Of a stretch of 64,000 bases of DNA, positions 35,794-47,538 are shown one piece after another. The notes under the pieces are model-generated. The model had not been told where the DNA came from, did not search any database, and saw only the letters and a list, made by a program, of their open reading frames with translations. The stretch covers positions 26,316,001 through 26,380,000 of the forward strand of contig OY776120.1 in NCBI GenBank assembly GCA_963675135.1, read 5' to 3'. The position numbers and the translations under genes are program-made. This DNA comes from Galeopsis tetrahit. Lineage: Eukaryota; Streptophyta; Magnoliopsida; Lamiales; Lamiaceae. Each line of letters starts with the position of its first letter. The first letter of the stretch is position 1.

Positions 35794-37414
35794 GTTGCTT
35801 GTTCGTATGTTGTTTTTATGAGCTGCAAGTAGCTTTGAAGTTTTTCAATATGTTGAATGAAGACGCTGTCTTCGTTTTTAAAATGATGGAAGGGATTGAA
35901 GACAGTAAAACAACCTTGTGCGGAAAATTGAGGGGTAAATTTCATTTTTCAGTCTACTTTCGGATGTGCATGTGCACCCCTTGTAACCTTTTTTTGTTCT
36001 AATGTACCAAGATAATGATCATAGTTAATACAATGCATACCAGATTAATTAAATTTTCATTTCATGTATTAGTGTTTTCTTCTGGAACCAGAGAACAGTA
36101 ATATTTATAGAGAGGTTGGAGTCACAGGATAGGCCAATTTTACCGTATCAGCCTATCTTGGTTTAAAGTACGAAGGCTTTGTAGTTTCTTTCGTTTTTGT
36201 ATTCCTTATCTACGTAACGCAGCTGCTGTGGAGTTGTGTATCTTGCTACAAATATGTAATGGTAAGTTGCAGTTATGTTCATTTTAGCCACATATATTGT
36301 TGTTCTCCTATTTTTATTATGTGATGAGACTGCTGTTGTATGTCATGTGAATCATTGATTGGGCTTCCACTTGTGTATTGTTGTAATTATATAAATTGAA
36401 GACTGGCCTTTTCTTTGACTTGTGATTCTCAATATTGTTAATAGATCCTCAGTTCCAGTAAGGTTTCAAAATCAAAAAACAACTTTTAGAATCACCTTTT
36501 TTTTTTTTAATTGCGTAAAAAGGTAATTTGTTGGTAGGGTTTCCGTTGCAAAAGTCAAATTGGCCTGGGATCCTAGTTTCCGTGAAAGATTTAATGACTA
36601 TTTTAGGTTTGTGTTGTTGGTCTGTCAAGTTGGTAGCACGATTCAATCGTTTGTCTTCATCCTTGTGTCTTTGTATTTGTTGAGGTGAGGGCTAGGTTTA
36701 CTCGTGTAGACGTCTCACAGAAATAGAACTTTAAATGTATTGAAATTAATTTGGGTTTTATTCGGGAGACGATTTCATTTGCATCTATATTAATTATCCC
36801 AAAATACAAACTATAATTTAATCTAAATTCACTTATATATGTCATGTTATGTTCTTTTGTTTGAACAAACAAATCTACTCTGTTAATATGACAAAAAAAA
36901 AACTTGCATTTTTTCTACATTCATCACCACTAATCCTTCTTCACAAAAAAAAAAAAAAAAAGAAAGCATTCTTCACATAATTATTTTATTATTTTGAATT
37001 TCTATTTTTATGTTGTTTAATAGTTAATTGAGAATTTGAAATGTTTACTTATGAAAATATTTATTTGGACATGAAAAACGTGAAGAAAAAAGTTACGGAG
37101 AGCCTAAATTATTATTATTCTCTGCACCAACTCTTCTCAAATAATGGGAATGGGACCTTTTCTTTCTATATAAATAGCCATTTTTCTTGGTGTACAGAGG
37201 GTATTATTCCACATCTTGAATTTTCTTGGTGTACAGAGGGTATTATTCCACATCTTGAATGATAATTGGTAAAAGTAAACGATGGATCTTGTGTTTGCAT
37301 TGACTGACGGATAGGTTTTGGTCGATTTTCACTTGCCTATATTTCCTCCCCGGTCAACTCTGCGTGAGTTAGCAATTCACTAAAATTTAATTTGGCAATG
37401 ACAGTTATAACTTA
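35794..37414. other. Downstream region of the SWIB gene
   Basis: The SWIB 3' UTR is expected in the first few hundred bases. The rest is AT-rich with homopolymers and the 39-bp tandem duplication at 37182. No further gene is seen. Confidence 0.45.
37182..37259. repeat. Perfect 39-bp tandem duplication
   Basis: A 39-bp unit (starting TTTTCTTGGTGTACAGAGGG) occurs twice in direct succession without differences, about 160 bp left of Copia-2. Confidence 0.9.
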
Positions 37415-37419
37415 CAAAT

Positions 37420-37663
37420 TGTTATAAAATAATATATAAAATGGATGTCCTTTCAAATACTTTTAGATGATTCTAGTATAAGCACTTATGATGATCACTT
37501 ATGATGATCTTTATGTTAGAATTCTAGGAGCCTCTCTTGATGATCACTTATGATGATCTTTATGTTAGAATTCTAGGAGCCTCTCTTGCTCCCTATAAAA
37601 GGGTGGTATGCCACCCCATTTTGTACACTCGATGAAAGGAATAAAAGTATTAGTTTTACAACA
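37420..37663 (+). repeat. 5' LTR of Copia-2
   Basis: A 244-bp LTR with a TATAAAAG box at 37594-37601. It contains a 49-bp unit (starting GATGATCACTTATGATGATC) repeated twice in tandem, and the same duplication is in the 3' LTR. Confidence 0.93.
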
Positions 37664-37784
37664 CGTTATCAACACGAGTCTCTACGTTGAGCCAAAATAA
37701 TATTTTCAAGTATTATATACTTGAACCTCTTCAAGGTAGATTAAGGTAGTGTTTTTTTTCTCCTTTCTCATTTCATTCTTCATT

Positions 37785-38792
37785 ATGGCTACTTTCACAA
37801 AACTTGAATTTGCACCACTTGATATCACCGGAAAAAATTATTTGTCATGAATTTTAGATGTTGAAATTCATCTTGAGGCTATGGGTCTTGGTGATGCTAT
37901 TGTTGAAAATAATAGTGCATCAAATCAAGACCGTGCCAAAACAATGATTTTCCTTCGTCATCATTTGGATGAAGGATTGAAAACTGAATATTTAACAGTG
38001 AAAGATCCACTAGTTTTGTGGAGAAATTTAAAAGAAAGATACGACCACCTGAAGATGGTCGTCCTTCCAAAAGCCGGGTATGATTGGCTTCATCTACGTC
38101 TGCAAGATTTCAAAACTGTCAATGAATATAATTCGGCTATGTTCAGAATTACTTCACAATTAAAATTATGTGGTGAAACCATAACTGATGATGATATGCT
38201 TGAGAAGACATTCTCTACTTTTCATGTCTCGAATATGCTCCTGCAGCAACAATATCGAGAAAAAGGTTTTAAGAAATATTCTGAACTCATTGCATGCCTT
38301 CTCTTAGCCGAGCAAAATAATGAATTATTGTTGAAAAATCATGAGTCCCGACCCACCGGTTCTAGTCCATTCCCTGAAGCGAATGCGACTCAATCTCAAA
38401 ATTCTGGTCGTGGTCGTGGACGTGGACGTGGACGTGGTGGTAGCCGAGGACGTGGTAATAATCGTGGTCGCGGTCGTGGTAGATTTACTCCATATAATAA
38501 CAACAACCATGATCGTGACAAGAAACAAGCTGTCTCCCAGAAGAGAGACAATGGAGAAAAGAATGGAGAAAAGAAGAAATATGAGGAACATTGTTACCGG
38601 TGTGGAATGGAAGGTCATTGGTCCCGCGTGTGTCGAACAGCGGATCATCTTGTTGAGCTTTATCAAGCTTCTTTGAAAAATAAGGCAAAAAATGTTGAGA
38701 CAAATTTTATTGATAACAATATTGTTCTTGATGGTGATGATGTGGTTATGACCCATCTTGATGTAGCCGATTTCTTTAACGATGTTAACTAA
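37785..38792 (+). pseudogene. Gag of Copia-2 with one premature stop
   Basis: The frame starts at the ATG at 37785 and runs to the TAA at 38790-38792, 335 codons, but a TGA interrupts it at 37848-37850 (codon 22). It has a gag core of the UBN2 kind, an Arg/Gly-rich stretch (about residues 205-230) and a CCHC zinc knuckle (CYRCGMEGHWSRVC). An internal ATG at 37881 could start a shorter product. Whether the stop is a mutation or is bypassed is not known; one TGA is all that separates it from an open gag. Confidence 0.85.
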
Positions 38793-38878
38793 GCATATGA
38801 TGAATACCCTATAAGTATTTCATGATGAATAAAATATTTATATATTTTGCATCTTTTATTAATATTAATTTCTAATTT

Positions 38879-41800
38879 ATGTTTTATTTTTTTTATGAAG
38901 TAGCAATGGATGCCAAACATTTGGGAATGAATAGTGATGGTGATATTTGTCTAATTGATAGTGCTACTACACACACTATACTTAAAAATGAAAAATATTT
39001 TTCTCATTTGCAAAAGGGGGAGACAAATGTTAACACTATAAGTGGTAGTGCAAATTTGATTGATGGCTCCGGAAGAGCCACAATATTTCTCCCTGAAGGA
39101 TCTAAACTAGTTATAAATAATGCACTACTGTCTCCCAAGTCTCAAAGAAATTTGTTAAGTTTTAAAGATATCCGCAAAAATGGGTATCATATCGAGACTC
39201 TAAATGAGAAAAATAGTGAATGTCTATTGATTACACAAGTTGTTTCTGGAAAGAAACGTGTGTTAGAAAAGCTGTATTCACTCTCTTCTGGCCTATATTA
39301 CACGAATATAAATACAGCTGAAACATATCACCTAATAGACCAGAAGTCTATTACTCCCAATGATTTTATGGTTTGGCATGATCGACTTGGACATCCTGGT
39401 TCCACCATGATGAGGCGCATAATTGAACATTCACATGGCCATTCATTAGAAAATAAAAAGGTGTTAAATTCTAATGAATTCTCATGTGTTGCATGCTCTC
39501 AAGGGAAGTTAATTGTTAGACCTTCACCAACTAAAGTGGGGATTGAATCCCCTGCATTTCTAGAACGAATTCATGGTGATATTTGTGGGCCTGTAGATCC
39601 ACCATGTGGACCATTTCGATATTTTATGGTGCTAGTTGATGCATCAACGAGATGGTCACATGTATGTCTCTTATCCTCTCGCAACTTGGCATTCGCAAGA
39701 TTACTTGCCCAAATAATAAAGTTGCGAGCACAATTTCCAGATCACCCAATAAAGAAAATTCGTTTAGATAATGCTGGTGAATATTCATCACATGCTTTTT
39801 ATGATTATTGCATGTCGATTGGAATAAGTGTTGAACATCCTGTAGCTCATGTTCACACACAAAATGGTCTAGCCGAATCATTTATCAAACGATTGCAGTT
39901 AATTGCTAGACCATTGTTAATGAAATCAAAACTCCCTTTATCTGGTTGGGGACATGCTATACTACATGCAGCAACACTTGTGAGAATTCGGCCGACAAGT
40001 TATAATAACCTTTCTCCCCTTCAATTAACATTTGGTTATGAGCCCAATATCTCCCATTTAAGAATTTTCGGGTGTGCGGTTTATGTTCCAATTGCACCGC
40101 CTCACCGAACTAAATTGGGCCCCCAACGAAGGTTGGGAATATATGTCGGGTATGAATCACCTTCTATAATTAAATATATTGAACCATTAACAGGTGATTT
40201 ATTTACTGCTAGATTTGCAGATTGTCATTTTGATGAATCTCATTTCCCAACATTAGGGGGAGGTAAGGATCAACCGAAAAAAGAAATCAATTGGAAAATT
40301 GCATTAGATTTCCTTGATCCTCGTACAAAAGAATGTGAACTAGAAGTTCAAAGGATCATACATTTGCAACAAATTGCAAATCAATTACCGGATGCATTTA
40401 GTGACTCCAGAAGAGTTACTAAATCACATATTCCTGCAGAAAATGTTCCGGTTAAGATTGATGTCCCTGAAGGACAAATAACAAGTGCTAATGAATCTAA
40501 AGCACGCCTGAAGCGTGGTAGACCTCTTGGTTCCAAAGATAAAAACCCTCGAAAGAAAAGAGGAATAATTAAGATTGACGAGTCAAATGAGGATGAACAA
40601 CTCGCACGTAGTGAGAAAATTCAGCTTCCTGAAGAAGTTGTCTCAGAAGATGTTGCTCCTGAAGAGCATGAGGTTGTAGAAACTTCAATAAATTATATCA
40701 CTACGGGAAAAAGTTGGAACCGAAGAGAAACAGTCATTGACAATGTTTTTGCATATAATGTAGCACTTGATTTTTTGGAAGAATTTGAGGATCATGAACC
40801 CAGATCGGTTAATGAATGTCGGCGTAGAAATGACTGGCCAAAATGGAAAGATGCAATTCAATCCGAGTTGGATTCACTGGCAAAACGAAAAGTATTTGGA
40901 CCTGTAGTCCAAACACCTGAAGGTGTAAAGCCAGTGGGATACAAATGGGTATTCGTGCGAAAAAGAAATGAGAAAAATGAAGTTGTGAGATATAAAGCAC
41001 GATTGGTAGCCCAAGGTTTTTCACAAAGACCTGGATTTGACTATGATGAAACATACTCTCCTGTGATGGATGCAATTACATTTAGATATCTTGTAAGTTT
41101 TACCGTGCATGAAAAACTTGAAATGCGTCTAATGGACGTAGTCACTGCATACTTATACGGTAATCTTGAAAAAGATATCTACATGAAAGTCCCTGAAGGA
41201 TTCAACATGCCTGAAGCATGTAAATCAAATCCAAGAGAAATTTATTCTATTAAATTGCAAAGGTCTTTGTATGGGCTCAAACAATCCGGACGTATGTGGT
41301 ATAATCGTCTTACCGAATGTCTAGTCAAGGAAGGTTATACCAATGATCCAATATGTCCATGCGTTTTTATAAAGAAAAATGGATCACGTTTTGTGATAAT
41401 TGCAGTGTATGTTGATGATCTCAATTTAATCGGGACTCCTGAAGAGCTCGAAGAGGCAGTTGCATATTTAAAGAAAGAATTTGAGATCAAGGATTTTGGA
41501 AAGACAAAATTTTGCCTTGGTTTGCAAATTGAACACCTCGAAGGTGGAATTTTTGTCCACCAAACTGCTTACACCCAAAAGGTTTTAAAGAGGTTCTATA
41601 TGGAAAAGGCACATCCACTAAGTACCCCAATGGTCGTCCGGTCACTCGATCCTAATAAAGACCCTTTCAGACCGCGAGATGAAAATGAAGAGATACTTGG
41701 TCCTGAAGTACCATATCTCAGTGCAATTGGTGCACTTATGTACCTTGCTAACTGCACAAGGCCAGATATATCATTTGCAGTTAATTTACTAGCAAGATTT

Positions 41801-42412
41801 AGTTCATCTCCCACAAGGCGACATTGGAATGGTATAAAACACATTTTTCGCTATCTCCAAGGAACAGTTGATCTTGGCCTATTTTATTCAAATAAATCTC
41901 GACCTGAATTGCTTGGTTATGCTGATGCTGGGTATTTATCTGACCCACATAAAGCAAGGTCTCAAACTGGATATGTATTCACATGTGGTGGTACAGCCAT
42001 TTCATGGCGATCTACAAAACAGTCACTTGCTGCCACTTCTTCAAATCATGCTGAAATTATAGCAATTCATGAGGCCAGTCGGGAATGTGTTTGGTTAAGG
42101 TCAATGATTAATTATATTCGAAAGAATTGTGGATTGTCTCATGACAATAAAAATCCTCCAACTCTATTATATGAAGATAATGCAGCTTGTATAGCTCAAC
42201 TAAAAGGAGGATACATTAAAGGAGATAGAACTAAACATATTTCACCAAAATTCTTCTTTACTCATGAGTTGCAAAAGAATGGTGAGATCGATGTGCAACA
42301 AATCCGCTCAAGTGACAATTTAGCAGATTTATTTACCAAGGCTCTACCTACTGCAACATTTGAGAAGCTGGTGAAGCGTATCGGAATGCGTCGATTAAAG
42401 GATTCCGCATGA
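38879..42412 (+). CDS. Pol polyprotein of Copia-2, intact frame
   Basis: One open frame of 1177 codons; translation more likely begins at the internal ATG at 38906. In order: retropepsin-like region with DSAT at 27-30 instead of the usual DSG; GAG-pre-integrase with HDRLGHPG; integrase core with D, LDNAGEY and the later GLAESF Glu; reverse transcriptase with YKWVFVRK and YVDD at about 844-847; and RNase H with YEDNAACI and TKHISPKFFF. Pol lies in a different frame from gag, separated by 86 AT-rich bases, so it needs splicing, re-initiation or a subgenomic message. It has no internal stop. Confidence 0.92.
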   Translation: MFYFFYEVAMDAKHLGMNSDGDICLIDSATTHTILKNEKYFSHLQKGETNVNTISGSANLIDGSGRATIFLPEGSKLVINNALLSPKSQRNLLSFKDIRKNGYHIETLNEKNSECLLITQVVSGKKRVLEKLYSLSSGLYYTNINTAETYHLIDQKSITPNDFMVWHDRLGHPGSTMMRRIIEHSHGHSLENKKVLNSNEFSCVACSQGKLIVRPSPTKVGIESPAFLERIHGDICGPVDPPCGPFRYFMVLVDASTRWSHVCLLSSRNLAFARLLAQIIKLRAQFPDHPIKKIRLDNAGEYSSHAFYDYCMSIGISVEHPVAHVHTQNGLAESFIKRLQLIARPLLMKSKLPLSGWGHAILHAATLVRIRPTSYNNLSPLQLTFGYEPNISHLRIFGCAVYVPIAPPHRTKLGPQRRLGIYVGYESPSIIKYIEPLTGDLFTARFADCHFDESHFPTLGGGKDQPKKEINWKIALDFLDPRTKECELEVQRIIHLQQIANQLPDAFSDSRRVTKSHIPAENVPVKIDVPEGQITSANESKARLKRGRPLGSKDKNPRKKRGIIKIDESNEDEQLARSEKIQLPEEVVSEDVAPEEHEVVETSINYITTGKSWNRRETVIDNVFAYNVALDFLEEFEDHEPRSVNECRRRNDWPKWKDAIQSELDSLAKRKVFGPVVQTPEGVKPVGYKWVFVRKRNEKNEVVRYKARLVAQGFSQRPGFDYDETYSPVMDAITFRYLVSFTVHEKLEMRLMDVVTAYLYGNLEKDIYMKVPEGFNMPEACKSNPREIYSIKLQRSLYGLKQSGRMWYNRLTECLVKEGYTNDPICPCVFIKKNGSRFVIIAVYVDDLNLIGTPEELEEAVAYLKKEFEIKDFGKTKFCLGLQIEHLEGGIFVHQTAYTQKVLKRFYMEKAHPLSTPMVVRSLDPNKDPFRPRDENEEILGPEVPYLSAIGALMYLANCTRPDISFAVNLLARFSSSPTRRHWNGIKHIFRYLQGTVDLGLFYSNKSRPELLGYADAGYLSDPHKARSQTGYVFTCGGTAISWRSTKQSLAATSSNHAEIIAIHEASRECVWLRSMINYIRKNCGLSHDNKNPPTLLYEDNAACIAQLKGGYIKGDRTKHISPKFFFTHELQKNGEIDVQQIRSSDNLADLFTKALPTATFEKLVKRIGMRRLKDSA

Positions 42413-42554
42413 TGCTTGGATCAGGGGGAGATTGAATACACTAAGTAATATGTACTCGTTTTCCCTTGCTAGGTTTTTGTCCCACTGGGTTTTTCCCTAG
42501 TAAGGTTTTTAACGAGGCATATTCTTTGTGTAATGACGGACATCCAAGGGGGAG

Positions 42555-42798
42555 TGTTATAAAATAATATATAAAATGGATGTCCTTTCAAATACTTTTA
42601 GATGATTCTAGTATAAGCACTTATGATGATCACTTATGATGATCTTTATGTTAGAATTCTAGGAGCCTCTCTTGATGATCACTTATGATGATCTTTATGT
42701 TAGAATTCTAGGAGCCTCTCTTGCTCCCTATAAAAGGGTGGTATGCCACCCCATTTTGTACACTCGATGAAAGGAATAAAAGTATTAGTTTTACAACA
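42555..42798 (+). repeat. 3' LTR of Copia-2
   Basis: A 244-bp copy identical by eye to the 5' LTR, including the 49-bp tandem duplication. It is preceded by an AAGGGGGAG polypurine tract and followed by CAAAT. Confidence 0.93.
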
Positions 42799-43164
42799 CA
42801 AATTTGATTATAGTAACGACTAATTTAAATGATATTTAAATTTTATAAATTTAAAAATATAATATACCCTTAATTACGGGTGTGAATGAGTCAGACTATC
42901 CTACAGGGCCTACAACTCGGCCTATTAAAGCTTGACTCGGCTCTGCCCGTTTGATAAACAAGTCGGATTCAAACTTTTTTGTAAGTCTTTTAAGCCTTAC
43001 ATTTCGTTAACTTCGTTATATTTTTCTTTGTAATAATTGAAAAAAACATTTATTCATTTTGAGATTTAAATAGTCAATTCTTATAATTTGATGACCTATT
43101 TATTAAAAAAACCAGAATTGAGCCTTCACAGGTCTAAAAAATATATACTTGTTTGAGTTGCACT

Positions 43165-43325
43165 CTTGTGTACTAGTTACATGCATGTAACTACTATATC
43201 CAATCCACAATATATGTAACTACTATATCCAATCCAATAACCCATTACAAATAACACATGACCCATTTACTATATCCAATCCAATAACACATGACCCATT
43301 TACTATATCAATTTAACACATACTC
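43165..43325. repeat. Short tandem repeat near the left end of the nested element
   Basis: Units of CTATATCCAATCCAATAACACATGACCCATTTA and a partial GTAACTACTATATCCAATCCA recur two to three times in tandem. Confidence 0.6.
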
Positions 43326-43879
43326 TACATTTTTTCATGTGCTTTTATTTTACTTTAATTAATTTTTTTTAATTTTATCATTAAAAAATAATACTCCATT
43401 AATTTTTTTAAATTTTATTTTTTTATTTTACTCAATTGATATTTATATTTATCTTTTTAATATTATTTTTTTAATTTATTTTTCTTCTGTTTATCATTTG
43501 TGTTTCAAATGATAATTTTTTTAACGTACTTTCTTTTTATGTCATAAATAATTATTCTAAAATTTTAAATCTAATAAGAAAATTTTAAAAATAATATTAA
43601 TTGTTTTTTTAAGTATTAAATAGTATAATAATAATTTGTTTTAAAAAATAAAACTCTCACCCCTCTTAGGCAATTGTTCAATTTTATTGGTAATATTTTA
43701 CTTTAATTAATTTGTGTATAATTTTCACCTTATCCTTTAAAATTTTTACTTCATTCCTTACAAATTTCAATTCGTTTTACATTGTTTAATTATTTTTTTC
43801 ATTTGAACTTTCATTTTTTAATCACTTTATTTTAATTTTTTATGAATATAATTTTTAGTTTATAAGTGTTATGATAACC

Positions 43880-44240
43880 GTTGATAAGTATTATGATATA
43901 TTATTAGTTAATATGCAGTATTGTACATATTAGTTCATATACAGTATAATATTAGTTTATATTGGTACATGTTTTAATTTTTTCGAGTTTCGAGTTCACA
44001 TACTTTATGGTAATAGTTCAAATATAGTATAGTATTAGTTCAGATATTGTATAGTATTAGTTCACATACTCTATGGTACTAGTTCAAATATAGTATAATA
44101 TAAATTCAAATATTGTATAGTATTAGTTCATATATTAAATACTCCGTAATATTTTTATACCCACATTAATCTCTAGTACTATACAATATATTAACTAGTA
44201 CTATACCATAGGCGTACTAATACTATATCGTATTTAAACT
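43880..44240. repeat. Degenerate tandem repeat, about 22-25-bp units
   Basis: Many units of the form TATTAGTTCAAATATAGTATAG occur with small changes, with inverted versions (CTATACAATATATTAACTAG) toward 44240. They form the core of the nested Mutator-type element. Confidence 0.6.
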
Positions 44241-45262
44241 AATATTTATATTTAACAAAAAATACATAACTTAACACATTTATAATTCCAGGCATACCAT
44301 GTACATCAATATTAAAAAAATGATATTAACTAACTAGTAAGAAGAACAAAAGTGAGAATTAATCACACTGAACATACAATTCAATTAATAGATACGATCA
44401 CACTCAATAAACATATGAATGCATCAACATCACGATGACCCCAAAGAAAATAATAAAGTTGATGCAATATTATGCTGGTTTCTTCCCCAATTCTCAACTC
44501 ATTTAAGTTTATAAATATAATTTTTTTTTTCAATTAGATTACATTATTAATTAATTTTAAAAAATAATTTACAACCTTAAAAAACTTGTACCAAACTAGA
44601 TACTCCATCATTTTAGAAATAATGAAAACATAACAAAATAATCTTAGTTTATAAATCAGATTAAAGTTAGAAAGTGAGCATGTCATATTCATACATTTAT
44701 ACCCAAATTAGAAAAAAATTGAATTTTTTTAGTTTAGTTTTTTTTTTCGATTTTTTTTGTATTTTTTTCCTAAATTTTGGTCATTTAAAAAAAAAACTGG
44801 AAATTTTATTTCATAATTTTATTTTTGAGTTTATATTTTTTTAATATTCGTTATATTTTTATATTTATTTTTTAAAAGTTAAAAAAATAGAATAATATTT
44901 GACTTCGTGGTGATTCATTGGTGAATCGATAGTCATTGTATAATTATAATTTTAATGAGTTGTATTTTAATTTAATTGATAAAATGGTAATATAGTATTT
45001 TACATGTATTTTTCTTTAAAAAAATTTGGGGGTGAAATTAATAAAAAAGAAGGTAAATAACTAATATAAAAAATTGAATTTAGTTACATGTATGTAACTT
45101 GTACATAAGTGCCTAAAAGAAGGGAGTGTCTAAAGAGAGTGTGGATTTATTAAAAAAGGAGGGTAAATAGCCAGTTACATACATGTAACTGGTACACATA
45201 AGCAATTGCCTACTTGTTTTCTTAAAGCTTAGGCTTTATTCATTTCCACCCCTACCCTTAAT

Positions 45263-47078
45263 CTTAACTAATCTACATTTACTATAATTTTAGCTATCAA
45301 ATAATTGATATATCAACTGTTAGGATAACTAATATATAAAATAAATAAACTGATTTCGCACACCTCTCTGAGTTTCGAATTGTAGATGAAATAAATTTTT
45401 GTCATAGTATTTCCCATTAATAATTTATTTTGAGTTTAACATTATATCGTATAAACATATTATGGCTCCTATATTTAAATCAAATTTAGCCATTTAAAAG
45501 TTTTTTGATCAGCGCCTTTTTTTTTTTTTTTTTCAAATTTAGTTAATTGGGAATTTGGGATGATGACTCCACCTGTCGATGTACAGATTGAGGGAACAGA
45601 AGTACTTAAAAAAAGAAAAAGAAAAAGGGAACAAGTACGGGAGTTACATAGAGAAGATTACATATCTTCCAAATTACGCACAAACTATTCTAGAATTCGT
45701 GCACCGGTCATGAAAATCATGTTGGAAAATGTGCCTAGAAGTGAGCTTCGACTCGATATCTCATTCACCCATTTTTGGAGTTGGAATGAATGTGAAATTA
45801 ATTTTCAAATAATTGTCGTAACCAAAAATTTGAGTAGGAAAAACAAAGTTGTTTTTGTCCTATATTGGAAAATATCAAATGAGGATTAGTAGCTTGTAAT
45901 TTTACACGAATGTCGCACTCGCACCAATTTGGTAGTAGACGAAAAACTACTTTTGCCTCGGTTTTTCCATTTGTAACCGCCTGAAATAAATTAAATCGAA
46001 ACCGCCGAAATAAATTTAGGACAGTTTCAATTTGAATTTTAAAACTTGAATTATGGCTGGAGGTTACAAGCATGGAGGTTACACATGTGTTTGAAAGAAT
46101 TCATAAAAGTAGTCAAGACAGTTTTGGTCCAATTTACAGTTTTGATCCAATTTTTATTGCAATATTTATTGCGGCAACATTTGGGTTGGGTATAAATAGC
46201 TGCAACCCATCAATCCCAAAACAAGGCGAAAAACAAGACGAGAAACACGAGAATGGAGAGAGATCAAACACATTTCCGGCATTTGCCTTGTTCTTCTTGC
46301 TTCTTGTAAATTGCTAAAATTCTCTTGGCACTCCGGTGATATATTTCGGGCAACTACTCGGTTCGCAGTAAGCAAAATAAGTGTGCTCGTATTTTGCTAT
46401 TTAATCGTTGTATCCTGGAAAACAAACGTCCTAATAGTCACTAGCACCGAGAGTGAAGGACGAATATTGTTTTAAGGAAATTGTGTTTACACAAGCCTCA
46501 ATTCTTCATTTTCTATAAAGTGTTTTTAGCCATCTACGGTGCAACTTTTCTAATAAATCAAAAGAAGAGGTACAATATTTTTGATATTATACTAGTTTCC
46601 ACACCATGACTCTTGCCTTGTCGAACAATTTCTCTGACTTGATCTTCTCCTTTACAAAAACTATGTTATTTCGTGCTCTCCATAAAAAAAAAAAAAAAAG
46701 GATATGTATTCCTAACAAGTTTTAATCTCATATTTATCTCTTTCTACATTTTTTATTTTATTTTATATTTCCTTAGCTTTTCTACCACTACACATTTTAT
46801 ACTCATTATTTTTTAATCTCTATGAAAATGTAAAATGAAGCAAACGGTGGAAGTATATACACGTGATTCCTGAATGACATACATGCATGTACAGTAGATA
46901 CATATTTGGTGGGGCTGCCTGAAGATGACAAAACACCACAATTCTATTATAATACCCGTGAACTCATTTTCAACCCATTCACATTTTTATTTCGATCGGA
47001 CAGCACATAACTCAGCTCGTTTTAAATAATCAGTTTAATTGAAGGTGCCGATTGCTTAAATCAGTACAGATAATATTA
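45263..47078. other. Intergenic stretch with a probable LTR relic
   Basis: Left part: AT-rich. A 109-codon frame at 45560-45889 with a KKRKRKRE basic patch matches no domain I know and is probably chance. 45890-46590 looks like an old LTR fragment: direct GGAGGTTACA repeats, a TATAAATAG box at 46190, then transcript-leader-like sequence. No matching second LTR is in the window. Confidence 0.35.
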
Positions 47079-47245
47079 CTCTCTCCGTCCACTAAATTTA
47101 GTCTCACTGGAGCGGAACACATATTTTAAGAAAAATATAGATAAAATAAAGGTATTGTGAAGTCCATTGTGAATAAAATAATTACTTGAAGGGTGATGGT
47201 TTCATAAAGTGTATGAGATTGACTACATTTTGTGGACGGAGAATA
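47079..47245. mobile_element. Stowaway-type MITE upstream of the patatin gene
   Basis: CTCTCCGTCCACTAAATTTAGTC at the left, after TA, pairs with GACTACATTTTGTGGACGGAGA at the right. The right border is not exact. Confidence 0.65.
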
Positions 47246-47372
47246 TATAACAAATAAAACTATATTATTTTGTGCACGTAGTGAGTAATAGTAAATATTA
47301 GTAGGATCTCAAAATAAACATTCCCCTAGTTTCCGTGACCACCGCCAACACTAGAATGGAGGACTGCAAGGA

Positions 47373-47378
47373 TTGACT
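47373..47378 (+). promoter_or_regulatory. W-box-like TTGACT
   Basis: A TTGACT followed by TGATGACT lies about 165 bp before the patatin start. WRKY factors bind TTGACY, and plant patatin-like genes are often stress-inducible, but a 6-mer is weak evidence. Confidence 0.25.
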
Positions 47379-47448
47379 GATGACTTGTCCCCCGTGGTGC
47401 CAAATTCCCCAATTTCCAAAGAAAAAAAAAACAGAGTCTCTTGTAACT

Positions 47449-47459
47449 ATATATATATA
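47449..47459 (+). promoter_or_regulatory. TATA box of the patatin-like gene
   Basis: A TATATATATA run lies 80-90 bp upstream of the ATG at 47539, with a C/A-rich leader after it, matching typical plant promoter spacing. Confidence 0.55.
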
Positions 47460-47538
47460 GGGTGTATATCCGTATAAGCTGCAGGGCAGAGGGTTCTTTG
47501 TTTTGGTTTCAAGAATTATACTACTAAATTACTAGAAA

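Larger units (their letters stand above)
37420..42798 (+). mobile_element. Ty1/Copia LTR retrotransposon with identical LTRs (Copia-2)
   Basis: A full-length element of 5379 bp has two 244-bp LTRs (TGTTATAAAAT... / ...TTTTACAACA) that look identical, and exact CAAAT duplications at 37415-37419 and 42799-42803. The leader after the 5' LTR begins with TTATCAACACGA-type primer-site sequence. Polypurine tracts lie at 42423-42431 and 42546-42554. Gag has one stop codon; pol is open throughout. The insertion is very young. Confidence 0.95.
43155..45210. mobile_element. 2-kb Mutator-type non-autonomous element nested in the hAT element
   Basis: The ends GAGTTGCACTCTTGTGTAC and GTACACATAAGCAATTGCC lead into inverted arms sharing AGTTACATGYATGTAACT. 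An exact 9-bp duplication TACTTGTTT lies at 43146-43154 and 45211-45219. The 2056-bp interior is extremely AT-rich, has no ORF, and carries repeats at 43880-44240. A second internal copy of the GTTACATGTATGTAAC palindrome lies near 45086. Confidence 0.8.
42875..45254. mobile_element. hAT-type non-autonomous element, split by a later insertion
   Basis: The ends TACGGGTGTGAATG and CATTTCCACCCCTA are inverted repeats. An exact 8-bp duplication CCCTTAAT lies at 42867-42874 and 45255-45262, the hAT signature. Its own sequence is 42875-43154 and 45220-45254; the middle is the Mutator-type element 43155-45210 plus its duplication. There is no coding sequence. Confidence 0.8.

Noticed and set aside
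38325..38756. 143-codon minus-strand ORF with Thr-rich repeats
   Set aside because: It is antisense to the Arg/Gly-rich segment of the Copia-2 gag.
45560..45889. 109-codon plus-strand ORF with a KKRKRKRE patch
   Set aside because: No domain recognised, AT-rich surroundings, no promoter or neighbouring exon; more likely chance than gene.
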